Positions 1 through 6,077 of a stretch of 6,643 bases of DNA are shown piece after piece. The stretch is taken from positions 1 to 6,643 of the forward strand of contig CANGFL010000075.1 in assembly GCA_947453015.1 (NCBI GenBank), given 5' to 3'. Both the position numbers and the translations under genes were made by a program. The notes under the pieces were generated by a model. That model had not been told where the DNA came from. It worked only from the letters and a program-made list of their open reading frames with translations, and did no database searches. Source of the stretch: Oxalobacteraceae bacterium. GTDB taxonomy: Bacteria > Pseudomonadota > Gammaproteobacteria > Burkholderiales > Burkholderiaceae_D. How positions within the stretch are numbered: position 1 is the stretch's first letter; each line of letters starts with the position of its first letter.

Positions 1-606
1 GCGTGCACGTGCTGCGACTATCTCTTCAGATGAAATTAAATTAGCGGGATAGTCGCGTACCTCTTGCCACGACACTGAACGCAAATCCAAATCAAACGCA
101 AGGCGATCACGCAGGCCTGGCAACAATACTTCTTCTTCGCTCACGCCTTCATCTAAAGCGATCACAGCAAAACGTGAATCACGTCGCTGATCGATACCAT
201 CGCGAACAATATGAATTTCACCGCTGTCCATCACTTGCGCTAGCTTGGCACAGGTTGCAGAGGGTAGACGTTCAGCCATGGCGAGAATGAGTGTGCCGCC
301 ATTCACATCCGCTAACACGCCTTGCTGCAAAATGGGACGACCGGCGGATAAGGTGGCAGATAAATCTAAACCACCCAATAAACGTTCATCGGTAATATTG
401 ACGGGCATGCGCTTCCACGCAGCATCGCCCATTAACGATTGCAGCAAACTCAACCAAGAATCACGCACCGGGCCTGCACCTGCACGTATGCGCGCACCGG
501 CTAATCCACTAGGATCAATCGCCAACAAAGCCGCAGCCTGAACCGCCAGTGACCATGCACTAGGAGCTTCAGTATTGTGTTCTAGGGAGTCGCTGGAATC
601 AGACAT
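1..606 (-). CDS. bchD: Magnesium chelatase subunit D, N-terminal part (runs off left edge)
   Basis: BchD is the non-ATPase AAA+ partner of BchI in the cytoplasmic Mg-chelatase (BchI-BchD-BchH), which inserts Mg2+ into protoporphyrin IX at the first committed step of bacteriochlorophyll synthesis. I translated the minus strand by hand and found an open frame of 202 codons to the window edge. The family-like segment GLAGARIRAGAGPVRDSWL (about residues 34-52) lies where BchI has its Walker A loop, and the P-loop residues are missing, as expected for BchD. Further typical pieces are DERLLGGLDLSATL (73-86), a GGTLILAMAERL strand (103-114) at the Walker B position, and LLPGLRDRLAFDLDL (161-175). 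The usual proline-rich/acidic linker and the C-terminal integrin-I (VWA) domain lie outside the window. The gene starts 29 nt after the bchI stop, so the two are almost certainly co-transcribed. A GTG directly precedes the ATG (607-609). AAGG sits 9 nt before that GTG and 12 nt before the ATG, so the GTG may be the true start. Confidence 0.93.
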   Translation of the reverse strand, partial: MSDSSDSLEHNTEAPSAWSLAVQAAALLAIDPSGLAGARIRAGAGPVRDSWLSLLQSLMGDAAWKRMPVNITDERLLGGLDLSATLSAGRPILQQGVLADVNGGTLILAMAERLPSATCAKLAQVMDSGEIHIVRDGIDQRRDSRFAVIALDEGVSEEEVLLPGLRDRLAFDLDLRSVSWQEVRDYPANLISSEEIVAARAR

Positions 607-635
607 CACACGTTTAAACCTTGGGTGAGTCAGCG

Positions 636-1670
636 CTACTTTGGATTAGCCGCAAATACTTCATCGACAGCGCGCGCAACTCGCGTGCCGGAACCGGAAT
701 CATCTAGAGGATTACGACGCAAGCGATGGCGCAAAGCCGGCGCAGCCATACGTTTTAGATGATCGACTGTAACGACCGTATCACCTTCGTACGCTGCTAA
801 TGCACGCGCTGCGCGCATCAATGCGAGTTCGCCACGCAAACCATCGGTACCCAACGCCATACACAATTCAGCGGCACGTTCGAGCACCGCATCTGGCACT
901 TGCACTTCATCGAGTCGCTTACGACCCGCTACGATGCGACGACGAATTTTTTCATCTTCTTTGCGCCATTGCTCAACAAAGGCTTCGGGGCCACGCTCAA
1001 ACGTATCGCGTCGTTTAATGACTTCGATGCGTAATTTGATATCCGTAGGCGTCGTTACATCGACGGCCAAACCAAAACGATCGAGTAATTGCGGACGTAG
1101 TTCGCCTTCTTCTGGATTACCACTGCCTACTAATACAAAACGTGCCGGATGACGTATCGACAAACCTTCACGCTCGACCATGTTCTCGCCCGAAGCGGCG
1201 ACATCAATCAGCAAATCTACTAAATGATCTTCAAGTAGATTGACTTCATCGATATATAAAAATCCGCGATTAGCGCGCGCTAGCAATCCGGGTTCAAAAG
1301 CTTTCACACCATCTGATAAAGCGCGCTCTAAATCCAGTGCACCAACGACACGATCTTCCGTCGCGCCTAGAGGTAAATCAACGACAGGCACGTCGCGCAA
1401 AATTGTTTTTGGATTGCCTTTAGTTTTAAGTGGCGCGCATTCTTTGCATGAAGGTGTGCCCGGCTCAGGATCACAGCCATAAGGGCAGCTCGCCATAGCG
1501 CGCATTTTTGGCAGCATGGCTGCGAGCGCACGTACCGCTGTTGATTTACCAGTACCGCGATCACCAAACACCAATACGCCACCGACACCGGGATCAACCG
1601 CGGCGACCAAAATCGCTTGCTTCATTTCTTCCTGCCCGACGATGGCAGAAAACGGAAAACTCAAACGCAT
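636..1670 (-). CDS. bchI: Magnesium chelatase ATPase subunit I
   Basis: BchI is the AAA+ ATPase that forms hexameric rings with BchD and drives Mg2+ insertion by BchH. At 344 residues it has the usual length. It opens with PFSAIVGQEEMKQA, typical of the family. Visible motifs are Walker A GDRGTGKS (36-43), Walker B FLYIDEVN (137-144), the sensor-1 and arginine-finger stretch GSGNPEEGELRPQLLDRFG (182-200), and sensor 2 in LRGELALMRAARALA (278-292). A four-cysteine insert (C62, C66, C75, C78) follows the Walker A helix; related cysteine loops occur in many bacterial BchI/ChlI proteins. The start at 1670 is supported by GGAG at 1680-1683, 9 nt upstream. It lies 21 nt downstream of the small membrane protein gene and 29 nt upstream of bchD, so the three form one operon. 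The bchD neighbour separates it from the ChlI-like proteins of cobalamin or DNA-uptake loci. Confidence 0.97.
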   Translation of the reverse strand: MRLSFPFSAIVGQEEMKQAILVAAVDPGVGGVLVFGDRGTGKSTAVRALAAMLPKMRAMASCPYGCDPEPGTPSCKECAPLKTKGNPKTILRDVPVVDLPLGATEDRVVGALDLERALSDGVKAFEPGLLARANRGFLYIDEVNLLEDHLVDLLIDVAASGENMVEREGLSIRHPARFVLVGSGNPEEGELRPQLLDRFGLAVDVTTPTDIKLRIEVIKRRDTFERGPEAFVEQWRKEDEKIRRRIVAGRKRLDEVQVPDAVLERAAELCMALGTDGLRGELALMRAARALAAYEGDTVVTVDHLKRMAAPALRHRLRRNPLDDSGSGTRVARAVDEVFAANPK

Positions 1671-1691
1671 GAAAATCTTCTCCGAAAAAAC

Positions 1692-1982
1692 TCAGCTCGA
1701 TGAAACAGACCAACGCCGCCTGAGATCAGCCAAATGCACCAAACCAGCAGCGGAAAGAAGTAACGCAGTCACAAACCAGGGCAAGGACATCAGGACAGTG
1801 CGAACAGCCAGCATCAGCGCCAAGCCGGCTAACAGCACCAAACGTAACTCGATGGGATCCAGCCCTTTGCCTGTGATGCGCCACCACATTTCCAGCGCCA
1901 TCCATTCAAGCAGCGTGGCTGCTAACACCACATCGATCAGGCCGGTGCCCGCGAAGAATTTTTCCACCCCGTCCCCCATCAC
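1692..1982 (-). CDS. Small three-helix membrane protein leading the bchI-bchD operon (unknown function)
   Basis: I do not recognise this 96-residue protein. It has three hydrophobic stretches long enough to cross the membrane, at about residues 13-35, 44-63 and 66-86, separated by short polar turns (RITGKGLDPIE between the first two), and ends in a basic then Ser-rich tail (DLRRRWSVSSS). It has no signal peptide, no cysteines and no obvious catalytic motif. The start is a GTG directly followed by an in-frame ATG (1982 and 1979). The frame is open upstream to a TAA at 2022-2024 without a better start. A weak purine-rich AGAAG lies just upstream. The stop is 21 nt before bchI, so co-transcription is very likely. 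In many purple bacteria this place is taken by crtA (crtA-bchI-bchD-bchO), and this protein is far too small to be CrtA. A role at the membrane in pigment synthesis or photosystem assembly is inferred from position alone. An antisense plus-strand ORF covers part of it, but operon spacing and the membrane pattern favour this strand. Confidence 0.72.
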   Translation of the reverse strand: MMGDGVEKFFAGTGLIDVVLAATLLEWMALEMWWRITGKGLDPIELRLVLLAGLALMLAVRTVLMSLPWFVTALLLSAAGLVHLADLRRRWSVSSS

Positions 1983-2073
1983 CCACTTCTGGGTCGAAAG
2001 CCTATCGAGCAGGTTATTTTTTTACTAATGACATCGCTGCTGACGGCCACAGTGCTTACTGTACACCTCGAAG

Positions 2074-2091
2074 TGTCAGGCTGACTAGACA
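2074..2091. promoter_or_regulatory. Candidate PpsR/CrtJ binding box upstream of the bch operon
   Basis: The sequence TGTCAGGCTGACTAGACA matches TGT-N12-ACA, in the fuller form TGTC-N10-GACA. This is the recognition consensus of PpsR/CrtJ, the redox- and light-responsive repressor of bch, crt and puc genes in purple bacteria. It lies about 90 bp upstream of the first gene of the leftward bch operon and about 160 bp upstream of ssb. Read leftwards, its right half is CTGACA, which also resembles a sigma-70 -35 element; I see no convincing -10 at normal spacing. I found no second perfect TGT-N12-ACA box in this intergenic region, although PpsR often uses two. Confidence 0.6.
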
Positions 2092-2250
2092 TTTTTACCC
2101 GGCTTTTTACCTCTGATGGCGGTCTTTGTGGTGCTTGTCTGCCCCAGCTCAGCCAGCACTCGCGCGAGCCTTGAATCCGCACAGCACCTTGTCTATTGGG
2201 CGGCGCCATGATGACGTCCACCCTAAGGTCTCTTCTCCGCGGAAATCACG

Positions 2251-2709
2251 ATGACAGGAACACTGAATAAAGCACTTTTGATTGGCCATCTCGGACAGGA
2301 TCCCGACATACGCACGATGAACAGCGGTGAGTTAGTCGCCCATTTATCGGTAGCCACCAGCGAATCATGGAAAAACAAATCCACCGGCGCAAGGCGTGAT
2401 GCGACTGAATGGCATCGCGTCGTTTTGTATAAACGATTAGCTGAAATGGCAGCGCATCATTTAAAAAAAGGCGCGCTAATTTATCTGGAAGGCCATTTGC
2501 AAACCCGCAAATGGGTCGGTAAAGACAGCATAGAAAGACACACGACAGAAATCGTCGGCGATGAATTACGCGTATTGCATCGCGCCAGCGAAAACAAATT
2601 ACAACTCACAGTGCACGATGATCCCCCAGTAGAAAATATTTTTCGACAAGAGATGAGCTCGCGACCGCCAGTGGCTGATACGCACACTAATGGAACTCCA
2701 GCCGCATGA
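2251..2709 (+). CDS. ssb: Single-stranded-DNA-binding protein, short form without acidic tip
   Basis: This 152-residue protein has an SSB OB-fold over about residues 1-106 that aligns without gaps to my recollection of E. coli SSB up to W88. It keeps the DNA-stacking positions W40, W54 and W88; the F60 position is Tyr and His55 is present. Recognisable pieces are NKALLIGHLGQDPDIR (6-21), ATSESW (35-40) and TEWHRVVLYKRLAE (52-65). The strand after W88 is shorter than usual. The tail (about 107-152) is polar and Pro/Thr-rich and ends NGTPAA. It lacks the conserved acidic tip (DDDIPF-like) by which housekeeping SSBs recruit replication and repair partners, so this is probably an accessory SSB. 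It would bind ssDNA in the cytoplasm. A GGA lies 7 nt before the ATG, a weak ribosome site. The next gene, an ankyrin protein, starts 57 nt downstream on the same strand, and a decayed copy of this ssb precedes that protein's paralogue. Confidence 0.9.
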   Translation: MTGTLNKALLIGHLGQDPDIRTMNSGELVAHLSVATSESWKNKSTGARRDATEWHRVVLYKRLAEMAAHHLKKGALIYLEGHLQTRKWVGKDSIERHTTEIVGDELRVLHRASENKLQLTVHDDPPVENIFRQEMSSRPPVADTHTNGTPAA

Positions 2710-4222
2710 AAGGCACACAGTGTTTCCACCTCTTACTGAGTGCCTCAGTCTCGGAGCTAAATCTACATGCGCGCCATCAACAATTCATCTGCTATTTCTA
2801 CCTCGACCTCGAATAAAAAAGAGGCTTCATCAAATACGACACCGACATTTGTTTACCTGTATGACAAGGAGATTGATCCTAACTCTATTAAATTTTGTAA
2901 GCACGTAACGAAAATCAATCCCCTCCAAAACCACGCACTTAAATTCGATACAGCGAAAGGCACCATCAGCACCGTTGGCGAGCTGATAGGTAAGCACAAG
3001 GAAATATCTAACCACCTTTTATTGCACGTGCACGGCCACAGTGTTGGCATCAAAGGTCAACGTAGTCACCGTTTCGTTTCAGATCTGGTCACGAACACAG
3101 CGCGTGAAACCATTACTCGTGAGTGGCTAGAAAACCTTCTTCTACCCAACCCAGCCACACCACAAGCAAGTCTGGCCAAGGAAAAACCCTTTATTCATGT
3201 ATTGAGTTGCGAGGCCAAGGCATTAGCCGATGAAATCAAACCTGACACTCCGCTGTGGCAGTCTGGCTGGTTTATTTTGTATTCCAGCTCAAAAACTACT
3301 TCACTCAATCATCTGGGTTATTCATTAGAAGTCGCGCTACGCTATTTAAAGCTTTGCGAAGTTAATCAAGTGCCAGCAGATCCTTTGACCTTGTTTTACC
3401 TAGCTGGCATAGCTCGCGGCGATTGCATGACCCTGCTCGGTGGCGATTTGCAGCACCCTCTAACGCTGCACGCTCCCAAATCGCTACGAGACTTAGCGCA
3501 TGCACGCTCAATTAAATTAGCCGAAGGCAGCACACTAGACAAAGCGCGCATTCTTTTAGCTGGCATTGAACTCAGCCGAGAAGAACGCTCGCTACTACCT
3601 GGAACAAATGACGACTATTTAATTAGTCAGTTGCTGGCAACGCGCTTGGAACGCAAAGATAAAAACGCCATCAAAAAATTAGTTAAAAATAATTTTAAAC
3701 TCTTAAATCAACCCCTGCTCGTGGGAACATTGCCTTTAGCTATCGGAGTTAACAGTAACTCTCTATCCATGATTGCATGGATGTTAAAGCACGGTGCCAA
3801 CATCAATGCCACTGACGGTAATGGTAATTCCGTAGTGTTTGACGCAATCTCGCTGGAAGATACGTTCATGCTGAAATTTCTACTCGAGCATAAAGCTGAT
3901 CCTGACTGCTCCAACTATGAAGGCACAACTCCGTTGTTTATTGCAATTGAAAACAACAAAACGGAAGCTGCTGAATTACTCGTACGATACGGTGCAGACA
4001 TAACGACTACCGATGATGGCGATACACCACTAACACTAGCAGTAAGTAAAGGACAACTCAGCGTCGTAGCCTGCCTGTTACAACACGGGGCAGATCACCG
4101 AACCGGCTTATCTACACAATTGGTGCAACAAGCCCGAAAAGACGGACAAGAAGATATCGCACTAATCCTAGAGCAGGCATTGCATAAAGACCCCACCTTG
4201 AAAAATTAGTTTGAGCCGTCAG
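2398..4222 (+). repeat. Tandem duplication, unit 1 (ssb 3' part + ankyrin gene)
   Basis: This first copy of a duplicated segment of about 1.8 kb begins inside ssb at codon 50 and runs through the spacer, the whole ankyrin gene and about 13 nt beyond its stop. The right end is set by where the sequence after the ankyrin stop (TTTGAGCCGTCAG) changes abruptly into ssb-internal sequence (GATGCGACTGAATGG). I see no transposase and no terminal inverted repeats at the borders. Confidence 0.8.
2767..4209 (+). CDS. Ankyrin-repeat protein with novel N-terminal domain, possibly caspase-like (copy 1)
   Basis: This 480-residue protein of no known name has no signal peptide or membrane segment. Residues 1-25 are a Ser/Thr/Asn-rich leader. 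Residues about 26-200 form an alpha/beta domain: strand TFVYLYD (27-33), strand HLLLHVHG (83-90) ending in His89-Gly90, helix TREWLENLL (117-125), strand PFIHVLSC (141-148) ending in Cys148, then strand GWFILYSSS (167-175) and a helix. A His-Gly strand followed by a Cys-ended strand is the layout of clan CD peptidases (caspase, CHAT, C80); this assignment is inference. Residues 205-239 are nearly invariant with copy 2 and contain ARGDC (216-220). The C-terminal half has about four ankyrin repeats, clearest at 318-349, 352-382, 386-415 and 418-447 (TTPLFIAI, DTPLTLAVSKGQ), plus a helical cap. The start is supported by GGAG at 2753-2756, 10 nt upstream. A signalling or effector role, intracellular or exported, is possible. 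Confidence 0.9.
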   Translation: MRAINNSSAISTSTSNKKEASSNTTPTFVYLYDKEIDPNSIKFCKHVTKINPLQNHALKFDTAKGTISTVGELIGKHKEISNHLLLHVHGHSVGIKGQRSHRFVSDLVTNTARETITREWLENLLLPNPATPQASLAKEKPFIHVLSCEAKALADEIKPDTPLWQSGWFILYSSSKTTSLNHLGYSLEVALRYLKLCEVNQVPADPLTLFYLAGIARGDCMTLLGGDLQHPLTLHAPKSLRDLAHARSIKLAEGSTLDKARILLAGIELSREERSLLPGTNDDYLISQLLATRLERKDKNAIKKLVKNNFKLLNQPLLVGTLPLAIGVNSNSLSMIAWMLKHGANINATDGNGNSVVFDAISLEDTFMLKFLLEHKADPDCSNYEGTTPLFIAIENNKTEAAELLVRYGADITTTDDGDTPLTLAVSKGQLSVVACLLQHGADHRTGLSTQLVQQARKDGQEDIALILEQALHKDPTLKN

Positions 4223-4446
4223 GATGCGACTGAATGGCAGCGCATCATTTAAAAAGGCGCATTAATTTATCTAGAAGGCTATTTGCAAACCCGCAAATGG
4301 GTAGACAAGGACAGCATAGAAAGATAACGACAGAAATCGTCGGGGATGAATTATGTGTATTGCACCACGCCAGTGAAAACAAATTACAGATAACTGTGCA
4401 CGAAGATCCTCCCGTGGAAAATATTTCCCGAAAAGAAATTTTGTAA
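4223..4446 (+). pseudogene. 5'-truncated, frame-disturbed second copy of ssb
   Basis: This stretch is a degenerate copy of ssb from codon 50 onward. Positions 4223-4239 are identical to 2398-2414. The match continues to about 4440, roughly 85% identical by hand outside gaps. Relative to the source it lacks the N-terminal 49 codons, has a 37-nt deletion between two AATGGCA repeats (source 2408-2414 and 2445-2451), is 2 nt short in the A-run near 4255, and is 1 nt short near 4325. The last two add up to -3. An ATG at 4234 (source Met66) therefore opens an uninterrupted 70-codon frame: MAAHHLK in frame, about 20 garbled residues, then ITTEIVGDELCVLHHASENK back in frame to a TAA. AGGA lies 9 nt before that ATG, so a small product could still be made, but two DNA-stacking Trp (W40, W54) are lost and W88 falls in the shifted part. 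It cannot be a working SSB. Confidence 0.88.
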
Positions 4447-4551
4447 CATCTACCGACGTTCGATAACCGGACAACTGGAACCAATATCGCACTAATGACA
4501 CACAAAAGCTCCGCATCTCAGTAAAAATCTCTAGCTTGGAGCTAATTCATC

Positions 4552-5985
4552 ATGCGTCCGGTCATCAATTCATCCATTACTTCTACGGATAACCCGAATC
4601 AAAACAAGGCTTCAACGGATACGACACCGGCATTTATTTATCTGTACGACAAGGGGGTTGATTACCGCTCCATTAAATTTTGCACGCGAATAGCAAAAAT
4701 CAGTCGCCTCCAAAATCATGTGCTTGAATTCGATACAGTAAAAAATACCATCACCGCAGTTCACCATCACCTTAGAACCAACAGCAAGCAATCTAGTCAT
4801 CTCATGCTGAATGTCCACGGAACTATCAAAAGTAGCAAAGGACAACGCAGCCATCGATTTGTTGCTGGCGCTGGCAAGGCACGTCTGCAATCTACGCGGG
4901 AGTGGCTGGAAAAACTGCTTTGCCCATCAGCAGAAACCATCAACCCAACAACAAAAGCACTCCCTTTCATTCACATCTTGAGCTGTAGCTCAAAATCATT
5001 GGCGGAAGAAATCAAACCCGGTACGCAACTCTGGAAATCGGGTTGGTTCATTTTGTATTCCAGCACAAAATTTACCTCAGTAAATCATTTCGGTTCGTCA
5101 TTAGAAGTCATGGCGAGCTATTTGCAATTGTGCGAATCTAATGATGTGCAAGCAGATCCATTAACCTTGTTTTATCTGGCAGGCTTAGCACGTGGTGATT
5201 GCATGACTCTGCTCGGCGGCGATCTACAGCAGCCTTTAACGCTACATGCGCCCAAATCTCAGCGCGATCTAGAACGCACACAATCCATCAAATTATGTGA
5301 AGGCAGCACAGTTGATAAAGCACGACTACTTTTAGCGGGTATTGAGCTGAGCTCACAGGAAAGCTCTTTATTACCTGACCCTAACGATGATTATCTAATC
5401 GCTCAGCTGCTGGCTACGCGCATTGAGCGAGGCGATATGGTTGCCGTCAAAAAAATCGTTAAAGAACATCCGGCACTCCTCAATCGTCAGCAGGCAGTAG
5501 GTTCCCTGCCTTTACTCACCGTCATCAATAATAACGATCGCATGCAGATGAAATGGATGTTAAGTCAAGGCGCCGAAATCAACGCCACCGACAGTGCCGG
5601 CGATACCTTATTGGTCTATGCGCTGTGTCAATCGGACACCATCATGTTGGAATTTTTATTAAGCCTTGGAGCCAACCCCAATGGCTCTGCCCATCAATCT
5701 ATGACCCCATTGATCAACGCGATAGTAGACGACCGAACCAAAGCTGCCGAATTATTAATTAAATACGGCGCTGATTTGACCTCGGAAATTGTAGGCGAAA
5801 CTCCACTAACACTCGCTGTGAGTGAAGGGCAGCTCAGCGTAGTAAATTGCATACTTGAACGCAGTACCGATCCCAGCACGGGCTTATCTGTGCAGCTTTT
5901 GCAGCAAGCCCGAAATAACGGACAAGAAGATATCGCGCTGCTTTTAGAGCAGGCATTACAAAAACGGCCCGTCTGGGAAAATTAA
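4552..5985 (+). CDS. Ankyrin-repeat protein with novel N-terminal domain, possibly caspase-like (copy 2)
   Basis: This 477-residue paralogue of the protein at 2767-4209 is collinear with it from end to end. It has the same Ser/Thr/Asn-rich leader, strand AFIYLYD (27-33), strand HLMLNVHG (83-90) with His89-Gly90, helix TREWLEKLL (115-123), strand PFIHILSC (138-145) with Cys145, and strand GWFILYSS (164-171). The invariant ARGDC block follows (213-217), then about four ankyrin repeats from residue 315 (NNNDRMQMKWMLSQGAEINA, then TPLINAIVDDRTKAAELL and ETPLTLAVSEGQLSV) and a cap ending PVWEN. In residues 202-293 I count 75 of 92 identities with copy 1; the first 90 residues are nearer 50%. The start is fixed by GGAG at 4538-4541, 10 nt upstream, in a leader that resembles copy 1 (GGAGCTAA, then ATGCG). 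The frame is intact with mostly conservative changes, so both copies appear to be functional. Activity is unknown; see copy 1 for the peptidase hypothesis. Confidence 0.9.
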   Translation: MRPVINSSITSTDNPNQNKASTDTTPAFIYLYDKGVDYRSIKFCTRIAKISRLQNHVLEFDTVKNTITAVHHHLRTNSKQSSHLMLNVHGTIKSSKGQRSHRFVAGAGKARLQSTREWLEKLLCPSAETINPTTKALPFIHILSCSSKSLAEEIKPGTQLWKSGWFILYSSTKFTSVNHFGSSLEVMASYLQLCESNDVQADPLTLFYLAGLARGDCMTLLGGDLQQPLTLHAPKSQRDLERTQSIKLCEGSTVDKARLLLAGIELSSQESSLLPDPNDDYLIAQLLATRIERGDMVAVKKIVKEHPALLNRQQAVGSLPLLTVINNNDRMQMKWMLSQGAEINATDSAGDTLLVYALCQSDTIMLEFLLSLGANPNGSAHQSMTPLINAIVDDRTKAAELLIKYGADLTSEIVGETPLTLAVSEGQLSVVNCILERSTDPSTGLSVQLLQQARNNGQEDIALLLEQALQKRPVWEN

Positions 5986-6077
5986 TTTAGCTCGGTAGGG
6001 GCCGCATAAATCAAACTCGCCACCACATCCATTACACTATCCGCACATAAATTCGTATAACAATAGCGGAGACCACG

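Larger units (their letters stand above)
4223..5999 (+). repeat. Tandem duplication, unit 2 (ssb remnant + ankyrin paralogue)
   Basis: This second copy is collinear with unit 1: the ssb remnant, then a 105-nt spacer with patches of similarity (GCACTAATG; GGAGCTAA before the start codon), then the ankyrin paralogue. After the stop, TTTAGCTCGGTAGGG still resembles the TTTGAGCCGTCAGG that follows ankyrin copy 1, so the duplicated segment ends around 5999. Divergence between units is substantial, so the duplication is not recent. Confidence 0.78.

Noticed and set aside
1516..2028. Plus-strand ORF of 170 codons antisense to the membrane protein and the start of bchI
   Set aside because: It overlaps the certain gene bchI on the opposite strand, its composition (Ser/Thr/Asn/Lys-rich, no domain) looks like an antisense shadow, and no good ribosome site is evident.
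2048..2066. Further dyads near the PpsR box (ACAGT-GCTT-ACTGT) as a second repressor site
   Set aside because: The spacing does not give TGT-N12-ACA, and a 5-bp dyad is expected by chance.
2159..2168. CTCGCGCGAG palindrome in the intergenic region
   Set aside because: It is short and low in complexity, with no second copy and no known operator match that I can defend.
2735..2749. Perfect 6-bp inverted repeat ACTGAG-TGC-CTCAGT between ssb and the first ankyrin gene, as a terminator
   Set aside because: The stem is short, no T-run follows, and it directly abuts the ankyrin ribosome site. The inverted repeat is not kept in the second unit.
2398..5999. Composite transposon or insertion sequence flanking the duplicated units
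   Set aside because: No transposase gene, terminal inverted repeats or target-site duplications were found at the borders.
6033..6061. Possible denD promoter with TATAAC (6056-6061) as -10
   Set aside because: The -35 at 17-nt spacing (TACACT) matches only half the consensus, and a start about 7 nt after the -10 would place the ribosome site at the very 5' end of the message.
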